Shown piece by piece: positions 1 to 11,360 of a DNA stretch of 64,000 bases; within the stretch, counting starts at the first letter, position 1; every line of letters begins with the position of its first letter. Position numbers and translations under genes: made by a program. The notes under the pieces are model-generated. The model had not been told where the DNA came from. It ran no database searches and saw nothing but the letters and a program-made list of their open reading frames with translations. The DNA lies in assembly GCA_001465935.1 (NCBI GenBank), contig LNKV01000003.1:1836120-1900119 (forward strand). The letters run 5' to 3'. The DNA is from Clarireedia homoeocarpa. Lineage: Eukaryota > Ascomycota > Leotiomycetes > Helotiales > Rutstroemiaceae.

Positions 1-45
1 GAATGGCTCCCCTGGAGGCGGTTCCCGCCCCCAGGGGAACCATTC
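1..45. repeat. Near-perfect 45-bp hairpin at the window edge
   Basis: Two 21-base arms (GAATGG.TCCCCTGG.GGCGG) are complementary at 19 of 21 positions around a 3-base loop. The stem is GC-rich in otherwise AT-rich DNA. It may be the end of a foldback or MITE-like element that continues outside the window, or a structured RNA. No gene can be assigned. Confidence 0.6.
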
Positions 46-452
46 GCATAAAAGTACTGTGAGGGTAATACCGGGGTGGCTGAACAGAAAATTTTGCGCT
101 TGCGCAAACTCAGTTGGCATGCTGTGAGAATTCCAAAAGTCACGCCACTTCTAGAGAAGTGACAACTACGGCTTATATTTCACACATGCTGCAGTAGTCA
201 GTAAATTGACAATAAGCAATTGAAGAGAGTTCCTATCATTCACAGCATTGCAGCAAGATAATTCTATGACAACTTAAAAAGACACTTCGTCACATGAAAG
301 CTATCTAACCGTCGAAGTACAAACCGGCATATGGCCTTCACATCTCATGTCATAGCCCTAGAAAATCCCAATTGTTGTTACAGCGTCCTACTCCCGAAAG
401 ATCCTCACTCACCCAAACAGCCTCCACAAACTCTCATGCCTCTTCATCGTCT
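46..452. other. Intergenic, no gene seen
   Basis: No convincing coding exon on either strand. The short plus-strand frame at 331-573 overlaps the antisense side of the coiled-coil gene that ends at 453 and shows no protein-like features. Confidence 0.5.
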
Positions 453-1228
453 TCAATTGAAAGTTCTTAGAGTCGAAGTCTTGAGTTGTGGAGATGGTGT
501 AACTTCCGACCCACTTCTCAATGCGAATGAGCTGATGGCGAAACCCATATTCTGCATCTGCGCATCCTTCTGAGCCACAATTGCTTGCAATTTTTGAACA
601 TCCTCCCGCAAGCGGCTATTCAACTCTCCTTGAGTCTGAGAGATTCTCCTCAATTCCATAATGGTGTTGTCTTTCTCTCTGATTTTATCTTGCAGCTCGG
701 CAACCTCAGTCTCCATTGTTGCCATCTTCTCTAGGGCTGCTGCTTCTTCCGAGCGGCGCATTTGCTTTTCACCGTGTTTCTCAACAGTAAGATCTTCCTT
801 CAACCTCGCAATCTCATCATTCTGGGACTCGCAAATGACCTCCGACTTCTTTGTTGCGTGCGCAGATTCACTTTTCTCATTGCTGAGACCTTGAACCGCA
901 CCGCCATTGTTCTGAAGAGCCTTCTTTCGTATAACCGATTCGATGTCTTCGAAAGGTGCACTTGACTTTGACTTAGAAGGTGAAGGTGAGGCAAGCCGTG
1001 GTTTCTCTACTTATTGTCAGATAAGTCCGCCAGAGGTGGTAAACGTAGATCGATGAGATACATACTGATTTTATGATCCAGAAAAAGTTGTCGTCTCGTT
1101 GGAGGAAGGATCGGCTTCATCTCACAAGGGCTGTTAGAAGGGTCACTCTGGCGTGCAGTTCGTGAGTTGATCGGAGGAAGAATTGGGCGCCTTGAAGGCT
1201 CAGAACTGGCTTTGCGTTTGTGCCTCAT
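453..1228 (-). CDS. Hypothetical coiled-coil protein, two exons
   Basis: I join 1228-1066 to 1006-453 across a 59-nt intron (1007-1065) with a GTATGT donor, a CTGAC branch site and a TAG acceptor; the joined frame stays open for about 238 residues. The first 75 residues are basic and Pro/Ser-rich with short KRK and KKPR stretches that could act as nuclear signals. From about residue 110 the protein is a long heptad-type coiled coil rich in Glu, Lys and Leu. No enzymatic motif or known family is recognised. It lies upstream of another coiled-coil gene (2504-5803) but lacks that gene's zinc finger. The function is unknown; a structural or nuclear scaffold role is only an inference from composition. 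Confidence 0.65.
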
Positions 1229-1778
1229 GATCGTGGTTTGTTATTGCAGTGCGTGCTTTGGAATTTGTTGAAGTTGAAGAAGGTATTCACAAACTCTCGT
1301 GGCAGTTTTGTGAATTCGATTTTTCAGATAAGGCGGGAGTTTGCATATTTTCGTGTATCAAGGGAGGGAAAAAGGAAGGAAAAAGAAGGAAAGAAAACTG
1401 AGATATCAGATTCACTTTCAAACAAACAAAGACACTTACTTTCAGGTCTTGTTGATTCTTATTTGTACAGGAGATAACGGGACGAAAAGAAATGGGTGGC
1501 TGGTCGACTTTCATGGTTCGATACCAACGTGAGTGAATTTTTAGACTTGGAATATGAAATACGGTAGCTGTAGTGATCACCAAGTACTGTACCTTTAAAA
1601 ATGAGAGCAGGATGCCGAACACATAACATCCTCTATGTATCTATTTGTATATGATGGCTACTTCCTCTCTTTATCCCCTGATATTTCTCCACGAGTTTTC
1701 CGGTATTTAATGCAATCCACCATCACCAGCACCAGGTAGATAGACCGAAGCTACAATGATTGCATATGTATCTTAAAG
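1229..1778. other. Intergenic, no gene seen
   Basis: AT-rich stretch with purine-rich runs (AAGGAAGGAAAAAG-like near 1370). Short frames exist on both strands, but none has a convincing start, splice structure or composition. It probably contains the promoter of the minus-strand gene starting at 1228. Confidence 0.45.
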
Positions 1779-2310
1779 TCAACCAAGTCGATGTATTGCT
1801 TCACTGCTAGATCGAGAGACTGAGCTACTCTGCTGATACGACGCGACCTGCTGGGCTCGTTCGTAGACCCCTGTAGAATGAACTTGAATGATGTTGCTTC
1901 CAGCAATAACACCGCCTATATAAGATACACCCGCATAAATCCTGAGGCCATTGGTCGAATTGCTAGAGCCTTGAGAAGAATGACAGGTTGTATAAGCCAA
2001 GGCTTGTGCGCATTTGCTCCATCTCGACGAACTGTCGATTTCGTTCTATGACACAGGAAGCTTCTGCACTGTGTACGATTAGCATACCAATTGAAACCCG
2101 AAGAAACACAGAGGATATTGATTGAACTCATCGGATGGAGACAGATATCGTGAGCCGCCTTGGGGTTCCCATGCGGAGCGTGCCTCATCGTAGAGGGTGG
2201 TAGCCTTGGTCAGTTCGAGCACTCGCGCCTTTGCGGGGTCCAGCCGATCGTTGTACACTTCTGACAACTTTGAGTATGGAAACCCAGAACCACGAATACC
2301 ATTTTCTCAG
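1779..2310 (-). other. Possible gene fragment or multi-exon hypothetical
   Basis: A minus-strand reading frame from about 2310 to 2100 has protein-like composition (Asp/Glu/Lys-rich with motifs such as NDRLDPAKARVLELTKA) but no clear ATG. A second frame with plausible composition (EASCVIERNRQFVEMEQM) follows after a potential 39-42-nt intron with a GCTAATC branch-like site. A competing frame (1779-2000) overlaps it, so at most one of the two is real. No family is recognised. It could be an exon of a gene whose remaining parts I cannot join, or a decayed copy. Confidence 0.25.
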
Positions 2311-2503
2311 AGATCAAGATTTTTCATGTATTTGATTGCGCCAATGTGATGAAACTCAAGCTCCCGATGCTACTAGACTGGACCCTTGATTTCCCCGCAA
2401 TGGCCCGAGCTCCAAGCTTCAACGCGCCGATGCGCGAAAAAACACGGCGACATCTGATATCTTCCTTCGTTGTTGATGTGGGCCAGTACAAGATTTAGTA
2501 GCC

Positions 2504-5500
2504 ATGGAATTGTCCGAATCAGACTATGCTGAAGCATGTAGGATCGTGAAATATTTCTTTGCTACACAATGGGATATGCCAAATGGGGGCGTTCGGCCGA
2601 AACAATTGCAAAACTTCTACGCCGAACAGCTCGACCAGACTGATGGCGATTTAGTCGCACAGAAAAGGGCAAACTTCCCATCTGCTGTTGTTCGAATGAT
2701 AGAGGTACCAAAAATCGCTTAGTTTGGAGAGTCAATATAAATACTAAGCAGAACAGAGAAAGCATATTCTAAAACACGATGAGGAGCGCAATGTCTTCAT
2801 ACCTCTGCAGCCCGCCATCTCTCGAGATCCAGACGACGACAAGGAGAGCGATTTCACCTCTGCCATACGCGCACACAAAGACCTCCAAAGAGAATTGAAT
2901 TTTATCGCTCCTAGAAGTAGGATCAATCAAACATTGACGGCTGGGATCGACCCGAAAGGATTGGCGCCCCGACACAAGAAACGTAGATTCACAGAAGTCG
3001 ACGAGAGTGATGCGTCGGCTAATGGGACACCTTTTTTAAGCCCGGGACAGCATGCAATTAGGAACTCAAGTCCACAAAGATTGACTCGCCCCGCTCTTGC
3101 GCCCTTGGACGGCAATCGACGAATTTCAGCTACATCACGATTCTACAGCCCCTCGGTCCAATCTGAATCATCAGCGCTAATGAATTGTCCTCCAAACCTG
3201 GACCTTAAGCAAGAAAAGCAGGTAAGCTCACCGGAGTGGTACAGTCTTAGTCTTCGACTAATTTAAGAAAGTCCTCATTACCGTTCTGGCTTGTCACAGG
3301 CATGAATGCCCTTCGTGAAAAGTATCCTGATGCTCGATTTGAGCCTAAGTCAAATAACGACCTAGAATGCTTGGATTGTGAAAGAAGAATTGCCGTTGCC
3401 ACAACGAAGAAAATGTATACGTTCGAAAACCATCTCAAAAGCAAAGGGCACAGACAGATTGTCCAAACGCGGCTAGACGGTTCAGCATCATCACGAGCCC
3501 CAGTCACAGCTGCCCCTTCGGTTGCAAGCATGCCACCGCCGCCAATATCTATACCGGCGATAGGATCGTTCGAAAGTGCCGGGTCAAATGGTGGTCTTCT
3601 TGAAAGTATCATCGAAAATGCCATACGCAAAAACTCGGAGGCATTTGACGCGCAGATACAGTCGCTTGAGGCACGAATCATAGGCTCTGAACGGTCACAC
3701 AACCAGAAGTTTGAAGAGATGACGCGCATTTTCGAGGAATTGTCGAGGAGGAACCAAGATCTTGCTTCGCAGATTGAAGAATCGCGAACATTAGCTGACA
3801 ATTTGAGCGAACGGCTTGCAGCTTCCGAGAGGCGGAAGGATCGACTCGCAGCGAGCTTGAAATCATTAGACGATGTGATCGAGGTACTTCAATCATCGCA
3901 AAGAAGCAGTACAACTCAAATGCATGGGGCCTCCAAAAGCATTAAGTCTTTGGAACAGGTATGTAAGAATCTCTTAGTCACGAAATTTCTTTCAAAAGGT
4001 TACCTTTAGCACTGAGAGGTACTGATGATCGTATTTTAGACTGTTCAGGTGTTGACGACATCCACCAAAAGAAAGTTTGAGGCACAGGAAGCTCAAGTCT
4101 TGGCTCTGAGTAGACAATGTGCTGCCACAGCAGAAGATTTGTCACAGAAGTTCGATCGTCATAGCAAGACGCAAGGCGAATCCCTCCAGAGCATCAGATC
4201 TCAAGTCAGGGACCAGTTTGGGAAGTTTAGTAAAAATTTAGCTACTATGCAAACAGTGGCCGACGCTCAGAAAAATGAGCTCCGCGAACTGAAACAGGAA
4301 CCGTTGCAGGCTGCCCAGGACGATCAAGGCCGTCTTAGTCTTTTGAAATCTCAAATACTAGCAGAAATTAGAACATCTAACGAAACCTTGACAAGTCAAT
4401 TAAAGCTTGTTGAGAAGAAGATATCAAAGCAAGCAGTTGAATTTACTTCCTTAGACCATCGAACTGCAGAATGGGTGAACAGTACTCAGGATGACCTTGG
4501 ATCAAGGATGACTTCTCTGGAGAACTCGTTCGAACAGAGAATCAAATCAGTCAATCTCAATGTTGGAGTTATTCACCAACGCGCAGAAAGAGCAAGTGCT
4601 CTGAGCAACTCTAATCTCGAACAGATGACAAGCTTGGGGAAAGAAATGAGTAAATTTCAGCGTCGTTCAAATGACGCAGAGACTCAAATGGGTTCACTCG
4701 CATCGCGTTGCTGTACTTGGAAAGACGCACAGGAAGATGAATTACACAACATGGCTGCTAGGCATGAAGAGTGCCAAGCAGCCTTGAGGAAACTACGGGA
4801 AGAGTGTATGCGGCTGTTGCGATCGAATGAAGAATCCATTCACAACTTGGAAAATCATCAAGACGACCGAGATTTATCCTTGAAAGCTTCAATACGGAAC
4901 ACGATAGAGGTAATTGAAGAACGAATGACAGAGAAGATATCTCTGCTGCGAGCTTGCTACGAGAAAATGGACAAATCATTGTCTGACCTTGCGAAGAATC
5001 CACCTCAAGGACTCAATGTTACCATGGAAACATACATCCGCGACATGAACACAAAACATACAGAGCTGGTAAATACCATGCAGCGTGGGCAAGAAGAAAT
5101 TGCAGAGAATTTCAGAAATTATTTACAGGAGCGAATCGATTTAGAGCGCCAGCATCAGACGCAGGGAACGAAGGCTCTGATTCAAGAATATGTAGCCAAA
5201 CGGGACTCTGAACTCACCGCAAAATACGAAGAGCAATTCAAACCCTTAATATTAAAGTTCATGATGGATCAGAGCGAGTCTTTGAAGAAAGAGCACGAAA
5301 GGCAGATGAGGTCATCCTTTGAAACGCTGCTGAAGGAACGAGAGCAACAACTGGAGAAGAAGTACGAGGAGTCATTCAAGCCGATGATCGCGAAATTCAT
5401 TACCGATCAACAGAAAGATTTACGGGAGGAGAATGAAGCTCGCATACGGTCTCTTCTTGAAAAGCACACAGGTGAACTGAGCAAACTGGCCAGTCAACAT

Positions 5501-5803
5501 TCCATGATCAAATCAGAGCAAGACATGCGTTCATTTGTGTTGAGGATAGTGGAAGATGAAGGTATTTCTTCGAGTGGTGCATCTGATCTGATCAAGATGG
5601 AGCTTGGATGTTTGGAAGAAACGACCCAAGAGCGTCTGCTGTCCCTGAAACAAACGCTGGAAGCTCGTTGCCAGCAGCTCGATGATTTCGATGCTTTGTT
5701 ACCATATTTGCTTGCAGATGTTGATGCTTTGAGAAAGCGCATACGCAAGATTGTCTCTAGGCATTTCGTGGTGAAGAAACGCAGGGCCTCTTTCTCGGGC
5801 TAA
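2504..5803 (+). CDS. Zinc-finger plus long coiled-coil protein (paralogue A)
   Basis: Four exons: 2504-2704, 2757-3221, 3272-3958, 4040-5803, giving 1038 residues. The splice after the MIE codons and the splice before SSLPFWL match those of the gene at 11361-13125, which supports both models. The N-terminal 67 residues form a short conserved region. A C2H2-like zinc finger sits at about Cys255, Cys258, His276 and His282 (C-x2-C-x17-H-x5-H). Residues from about 310 to the end are almost continuous coiled coil with two related blocks containing (Y/K)EE(Q/S)FKP. The C-terminus is basic (KRIRK and KKRR). The family is not known to me. A nuclear or chromatin-associated structural role is possible but unproven. 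The acceptor at 3271 was chosen because it alone keeps frame into the finger. Confidence 0.75.
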
Positions 5804-6585
5804 GCGCTGAGAAATGTTCCCAATGGACGATGGACGATGGAGGTGGAATGGACTGGTCTCGGAGCAGAGTCTCATGATCATTCGTTGTATGACTGTACGA
5901 TACAGTGGCACGGTTCAGATTACGCATGTACGGTGTTTTACGATGTCGGATGAGTTAGGGCGGCGTTCAGCAAAAGTGCTCAGCATCAAGCGTCTATCAA
6001 TACCCAATATCGATTGTCACTTTACTAACTTAAGCATATTTCATATACTTACTTACTCATGTATATCGAGCATCTAATATTACTACAGCATAAGTGAGTC
6101 TCACGGACTTGTATCTCAAACCTCACAATTCCTCGTCATCATCTGGAATCTGGACATATCTTTCCTGAAGTTTTTATTCACTGCTATTCGGGCCACTGAT
6201 AGGACAGCGCAAATTTTGCAAACTCCAAGGACAGAGACAAGCTGGCGATGGCGCTCACTCGCTTTCTGCCATAGTAGTATATGCAGATATATCCTTCACC
6301 TTGGTCGAGTGATCATGGCTAGTATTATTCCAACACAAATAAGTCACTTTATATTTACGTGATCGCAGAAAGTCTTACCAGCCTGAGTATCCAAGTCACG
6401 TAACACGTTCTAAGGCCCATTATAATCATTTCTTCGACTTTTGAGGTTTATGTTCTAAATTATGTATATATTGCTTCTGCGAACCGCTCATCATCAGAGA
6501 AAGGAGAGGGCTATGCGAAGTTAGCAAATTCTAGGGTAGATGAGTCATTGGCGATATCCCTTTGGCCCACCTTACGGATCCGACG
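5804..6585. other. Intergenic between convergent genes, no gene seen
   Basis: Contains the 3' flanks of the plus-strand gene ending at 5803 and the minus-strand gene ending at 6586. No coding potential is evident. Confidence 0.5.
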
Positions 6586-7356
6586 TCACCTCCAGTCAAC
6601 AAAGAATCCATTGGAGTCATAAATTGGTCCTCCGGTGGTGCAATTTTTGATCACCGTGTTGTCAGAGAATTGTGTGGAAGTGGCACTGTCCGCCTCGTCA
6701 TCGTGATAGAATTCCGCAATAGTGCTATGGTCAGCTGCAACACAGTGAGAGGAAAATGCGGCGGTGTTGCTGGCTATGGTTTCATTGGAATCCGTAGGGA
6801 TGTCATTAATCGCCGTGGCAATGAGAACACTATCCATGGCGTTCGGCGCTTTACTTTTTTGAGAAATTGCCGCCAAATCGCGTTCAATCTCATCCAGAAC
6901 ATCATCCGTCCCTTGACGATCTCTTTGGCACTCCCTAGGGCGCTTCAGATAGCAGGGGCGAAAATTTTGACACTCCTCAAGGAGCCGCAGATAGTTCATG
7001 ATACTCTCTAAGGATAGGCACCCTATATATTCTATATTACTTACCCGTGCTTCTGGGTCCAGCTTTACTTGGAATTTCACCCCAGTTTTCCGCAAAGATC
7101 TTCTTGCCCATGTATCGTAGGCATTCATCACAGAAGCCCGGTTGAACCAGCGTCTATCAGTCCAAGGATCTTTACCGATATATTTTTCTGTGAGCTCTTC
7201 AATGTGATATCTTCTCTCCACTTCCATCCCCAAAGCTATGTTGGCCCACATTCTGACGTCGTCGGTTTGCCCAACATTGCGACTATACATTGCATAAAGA
7301 TGCAGCAAAAATCGTCTTTGGTTAGCTACGAGCTCAGAGTGTGCGATGTAAGACAT
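6586..7356 (-). CDS. Hypothetical protein, 256 residues
   Basis: The frame is open from an ATG at 7356 to a stop at 6586. The N-terminal 100 residues are rich in aromatic and charged residues (RMWANIALGMEVERRYHIEEL; WARRSLRKTGVKF) and look like a folded helical domain. The C-terminal half is polar and acidic. Near 7046 a GTAAGT donor is followed 39 nt later by an AG, so a very short in-frame intron (removing about 13 residues) is possible, though 39 nt is shorter than the other introns here. No family is recognised and no catalytic motif is visible. Confidence 0.55.
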   Translation of the reverse strand: MSYIAHSELVANQRRFLLHLYAMYSRNVGQTDDVRMWANIALGMEVERRYHIEELTEKYIGKDPWTDRRWFNRASVMNAYDTWARRSLRKTGVKFQVKLDPEARVSNIEYIGCLSLESIMNYLRLLEECQNFRPCYLKRPRECQRDRQGTDDVLDEIERDLAAISQKSKAPNAMDSVLIATAINDIPTDSNETIASNTAAFSSHCVAADHSTIAEFYHDDEADSATSTQFSDNTVIKNCTTGGPIYDSNGFFVDWR

Positions 7357-7930
7357 CTCGATAACTTAATAATTTTTTTGCGAGGAAAGGTTATTGACTT
7401 ATTACCTTGGGGAGCACCACACATTTGTAATGTCACGCTTTACAATGTTTAACTCTTGTTGCATAAATGGCGCTGTTCAGCTTCTTCGGGCATATGTTCA
7501 CTGTAAACAAACAGTCACTTGACACCAAGGTACTTGTTCGATTGTTGTTCGTCGAGCAGACAAGCTACTGAATAGGATCGCTAGGTATCATGAGAATGAC
7601 TACAACCCTCATGGTTTTCATGGGATTTAAACACCATTGGACAGGGATGTTCGTCTACTCAGAAACAATCACGAGTCCAGCCCCAGTAGTAGGCAAGCAA
7701 ATCGTGAAGCTTTTATGCTGCTGGGCTTTTCTTTCCCTATAGGTACGTTAATTGATCCAAAGGAATCATGTTCTCGCACCAGAAAGCATTATGAACAATG
7801 CTTTTTTGTTTCCATCGCTCATTAACAACTTGACGACAAGTCTCTTTTCATTGCTAACGTATGCTATTAAACCTGTAAGTAGTAGCATAGAGTTTATTAA
7901 TATAAAACTAGGTGGACTATGCCCATACAC
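7357..7930. other. Intergenic, no gene seen
   Basis: Region between the start of the 6586-7356 gene and the end of the large coiled-coil gene, both on the minus strand. No supported exon. It probably holds the promoter of the former and the 3' end of the latter. Confidence 0.45.
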
Positions 7931-10417
7931 TCAAATTCTCCTCATCCTCGGACCAGCAGGCAACCCAACCCCAGCTCTCGGCCCACTTGGCAAACCACCT
8001 CTGATTGATGGTCTCGGCCTAACAGTATCCTGTCTCACTGGTCGCACAACTTCCACTGGCTTCGGCACCGGTGGGGGAATCCCTGATTTCTGCGCCGCCA
8101 TGCCCGCGAACGCCTGCCTAATCTTCTCCTCCGCTTTCCGTATCTCTTCCTCTTTCGTCAATGGACGTTCATCATATTCAAACTCTGCTTGTTCCTGTTG
8201 CATTCTCATGTTTTCCTCTCTCTCCATCCTATTGATTCTCTCCATCTCCATCTGTGCATCCGCTCGCTGCTGTTGAATGATCCATTCCTGTTCCTCTTGT
8301 CTTCTTATCTCTTCCATCCTTCTTTCCTCCTCATATCGCTCTCTTTCCTGCTCATATCGCTCTCTTTCCATACGTTCCAAATCCGCTCTTCTTTCTTCGT
8401 CTTCTAGCCGTTCTTGTTCTTCCCTCTGTGCTCTCAATCTTTCCCTCTTGTCTCTGGCCTCTGTCTCTTTTCTTTCTTCCTCAAGACGATCTTCTTCTTC
8501 TCTCTGTGATCTCATCCACTCTACTCTCTCCCGTTGCTCCCTTTCCCTCAGCTCGTCACGTAATCTTGCTTGCTCAGCATACCTCTCCTCCTCTTCTCTT
8601 AGCAATTCTTCATACAACTCGTCTTGACGTCTCCTCTCTTCTTCGTATCTCATTTGTTCGGCGGCCTGTTCCTCTTCTTCTAATCTCTTCTCTTCAGCAA
8701 GTCTTTCTTCCTCGGCTAATCTCTGTTCTTGATATCGTCTGTTAGCTTCCTCTGCTAATCGCTCCTCCTCTTCTAGCCTTTCCTCTTCCACCAGCCTTCT
8801 CTCTTCCTCAAGTCTCTCCTCCTCTTCGTACTTCTTAATCGCTTCAGCGGCCAACCTTTCCTGCTCCAGCTCGAAAGCCTTGATCTGCGCCGTAAGCCTC
8901 TCCGCTTCCTCCCTTGCCTCTCTCTCCTCCTGTTCCTGTTTTTCTCTCTTGGCCCTTGCTAACTTGTTCTTTTCCTCCTGTTCTATTCGTCTCTGTTCCT
9001 TCTCAGCATCCCTAATCCTTTCCTCTTCTTCGTAGAACAATCGCATCTCTTCCGCCTCCCTAGCAATTTTTTCGTCCTCTTCCTTCATCTTTCTCTGTAG
9101 CTCCAACATTCCACTTCGTTGATTTTCTATTTCTTCCTTCTCCAAGCGTATCTGTTCCGCTCGCTTTTCGTACTCGAGAAGCTTCCGTTCCGACTCGGCC
9201 TCTTGGGCTTGCTCAACCACTTGCACAAATTTGGGCGCTGTTACGAGTTTTGCTAGGTCCCGAAATGATCGTTTCGGTCGAGGCTGTGGTGGTGGTGGAA
9301 GGGACTCGACAAGGGGTGTTTGAATCGTGGGATATTCCGTATTTGTGATGTCGATCGTCGGGTATTGCGCTAAAGTTGTAGTGATAATATTTCGAACAGG
9401 TCCTTTCGATCTCTGAGTATCCGCAACTGCTGGTACATATCTCTTCTGAGTGAGAAATATCTCGTCGGTCTGGCCCAGGCCGGCCATGATATCATCCAAC
9501 GCGGAGATAGATGCTTTCAGCTTTCTGTGATTCACCAATTTCTCTGTGGCTGGTTTCTCTGTCGCCTTATTGTTTTCGGCTTCTTTCGTGGAAATCGATG
9601 CAAAATCACCTAACCCAGCCATGATTTCATCCAATGCAGAGATAGAAGCGCTAGGTTGACCTCGAACCTTTGGTCGCTGTGGCCGCTTGGTTTTGCCAAA
9701 TCGTGCAGATGCAGAGCTAGATGTACGTGTGACTATACGTGCAGTTGTATTTATGTCCTGTGTCGATTGCTTTGGCACTGATTGCCCGAGAACTCTTTCC
9801 TGGGATGGTTTGTCGCTGAGGGTCGATGATGATGTTTCGGTGCCCATTATCACTTCCTGGGTAGGCAAGCTCTCCCGCTTACTCTCCTGGATTACTATAT
9901 CCGCCAGGGTAAAGACGATAGCTTCTTCGGGTTTGGCAACCTCAGAAACCTTCGTCCTTGTCTGTGGCTCAACAGCAATCTCTTTTTCCTCCTCAACAGC
10001 AACCTCTTTCACTTCCTGGACGGGAATTTCCTTGATTTCCTCAGCAATTGGCTCGTCAACCTTTGTCTCCTTGACGGTCCCGTACCCAAACATCTTGGCC
10101 ATCCTCGCTCCTCGACTATTCGACCTCAACATTGGCTTTGTGTTTGTTACAGCCGGTACCCCAATTCCCAGACTCCCAACGCTCCCCAACGTAACGTCGA
10201 AGCGCTTCATCCTGCCATCGCCGGAACTGTTCCTTGCCCCAGCCCCCTCAACAGGAACAGGTTCGACAGTTTTGTCATCCCCATTCAGGCTGAGTGAACC
10301 TTCCGAGGAGGCGGCCGCAGTCTTATCGGTGTCAGTATCTGTTGTAGCTGTTGGTTGCTTTTTAACATATGAAGAAAAGTATGATCCCCAGGTAGACATG
10401 ATTGCTAGCTCTGACAT
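7931..10417 (-). CDS. Large acidic coiled-coil protein with duplicated ISALD motif
   Basis: Single open frame of about 828 residues from the ATG at 10417 (a second in-frame ATG lies at 10399). The first 400 residues are low-complexity, with Glu/Val-rich and Ser/Thr-rich stretches. Within them the motif ASISALD(E/D)IMAGLG occurs twice, about 50 residues apart, suggesting a duplicated short binding motif. A proline patch (LPPPPQPRPKRSF) precedes a roughly 380-residue Glu/Arg-rich single helix or coiled coil. The C-terminus is Pro/Arg-rich and ends RMRRI. The long helix resembles caldesmon- or plectin-like cytoskeletal spacers in composition only. No family is recognised. A cytoskeletal or cortical scaffold role is an inference. 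Confidence 0.75.
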   Translation of the reverse strand: MSELAIMSTWGSYFSSYVKKQPTATTDTDTDKTAAASSEGSLSLNGDDKTVEPVPVEGAGARNSSGDGRMKRFDVTLGSVGSLGIGVPAVTNTKPMLRSNSRGARMAKMFGYGTVKETKVDEPIAEEIKEIPVQEVKEVAVEEEKEIAVEPQTRTKVSEVAKPEEAIVFTLADIVIQESKRESLPTQEVIMGTETSSSTLSDKPSQERVLGQSVPKQSTQDINTTARIVTRTSSSASARFGKTKRPQRPKVRGQPSASISALDEIMAGLGDFASISTKEAENNKATEKPATEKLVNHRKLKASISALDDIMAGLGQTDEIFLTQKRYVPAVADTQRSKGPVRNIITTTLAQYPTIDITNTEYPTIQTPLVESLPPPPQPRPKRSFRDLAKLVTAPKFVQVVEQAQEAESERKLLEYEKRAEQIRLEKEEIENQRSGMLELQRKMKEEDEKIAREAEEMRLFYEEEERIRDAEKEQRRIEQEEKNKLARAKREKQEQEEREAREEAERLTAQIKAFELEQERLAAEAIKKYEEEERLEEERRLVEEERLEEEERLAEEANRRYQEQRLAEEERLAEEKRLEEEEQAAEQMRYEEERRRQDELYEELLREEEERYAEQARLRDELREREQRERVEWMRSQREEEDRLEEERKETEARDKRERLRAQREEQERLEDEERRADLERMERERYEQERERYEEERRMEEIRRQEEQEWIIQQQRADAQMEMERINRMEREENMRMQQEQAEFEYDERPLTKEEEIRKAEEKIRQAFAGMAAQKSGIPPPVPKPVEVVRPVRQDTVRPRPSIRGGLPSGPRAGVGLPAGPRMRRI

Positions 10418-11360
10418 ATAACCCGGAGTAATGTCCACCCAATCTGATTGCAATATTTTTTGCTTTGTTTTTGTATCTCATCAATGTTGTTGTCCCCTCT
10501 TGCCTCAAAATTCGTAACTCATATTACGACGCCGTTAGCGACTTCCCCTGCAAAAAATCAAACTTTCTGGATTGACGACAGGCCTAACAAAGAAGTGTTT
10601 GACTCTCATCTAACAAACAAAAGAGAGAAATGAAAGCTTTAAGATACTGCATGACTTGGCGTGAGTCTCATCACCATTGTTTTGTGCTGAAACCTGGAAC
10701 TCAGATGTTACACATAATGTTTTAGGACGTCAACATTAGCACCCAACGACCCCTTAGCACGTGACTTTTAGGGGTTAAACAGAAATACTTAGGGAGTCCA
10801 TGCGACAATCTCAAGATAAGCTTACCCGTCCTAGGTGTATCGCACGAACGGGTGTATGCAGATTTGACAAGGACTCGTCGATCTGAAGATCGCGCGGCTA
10901 GATATTGACTAAAAGGTGTTTTGTTTGATCTTTGCCAAGCAACAGGCCTGGAACGGCATTTCTTGCGTGACCTTCCTTGGTTACAGCGACTGCCGGTGAC
11001 ACGAACAAAGCACTAGTGCTTTGTATTCACGGTGGACATCAGCCCAAACCTCTTAAAAGATTGTGGCCCGTTTGGTGTATGATCCGAATAGAGGTACATA
11101 TACCTGGTACGTCTTGCGTCCTAACGGGAAGTCTTCTTTCGTAAAGCAAAAGTAGGATTTGCTTGACATGCAGAATAACTAGGCGTCCTTCCAAAAAGTG
11201 CTACGAACATAATTCTTACATAATTATACCAACAGTTACAAGATAAATTAGTTTACACTCTGGAGAATTTCCCTGCGTAATATATACAAATTGTGGCACA
11301 GAAAACTTGCCTGGTACAGAGGTTTGCCCAATACGTTTTCAATTACTCGTTCTGTTGATC
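10418..11360. other. Intergenic region with a 20-bp palindrome
   Basis: No coding exon is supported. It lies upstream of the coiled-coil gene (start 10417) and downstream of the zinc-finger paralogue (stop 11361), so it mainly holds the promoter of the former. The perfect palindrome at 11005-11024 is listed separately. Confidence 0.45.
11005..11024. repeat. Perfect 20-bp palindrome
   Basis: The sequence ACAAAGCACTAGTGCTTTGT is identical to its reverse complement. It lies about 590 bp upstream of the coiled-coil gene start at 10417. It could be a binding site for a dimeric factor or a chance palindrome; nothing else supports a role. Confidence 0.5.

Noticed and set aside
3222..3300. Intron of paralogue A ending at the CACAG at 3299
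   Set aside because: That acceptor puts the zinc-finger exon out of frame; the AAAG acceptor at 3271 keeps frame and gives the LPFWL segment shared with paralogue B.
8189..8745. Ser/Leu-rich plus-strand frames
   Set aside because: Antisense of the Glu/Arg-rich coiled coil of the 7931-10417 gene; composition is the expected shadow.
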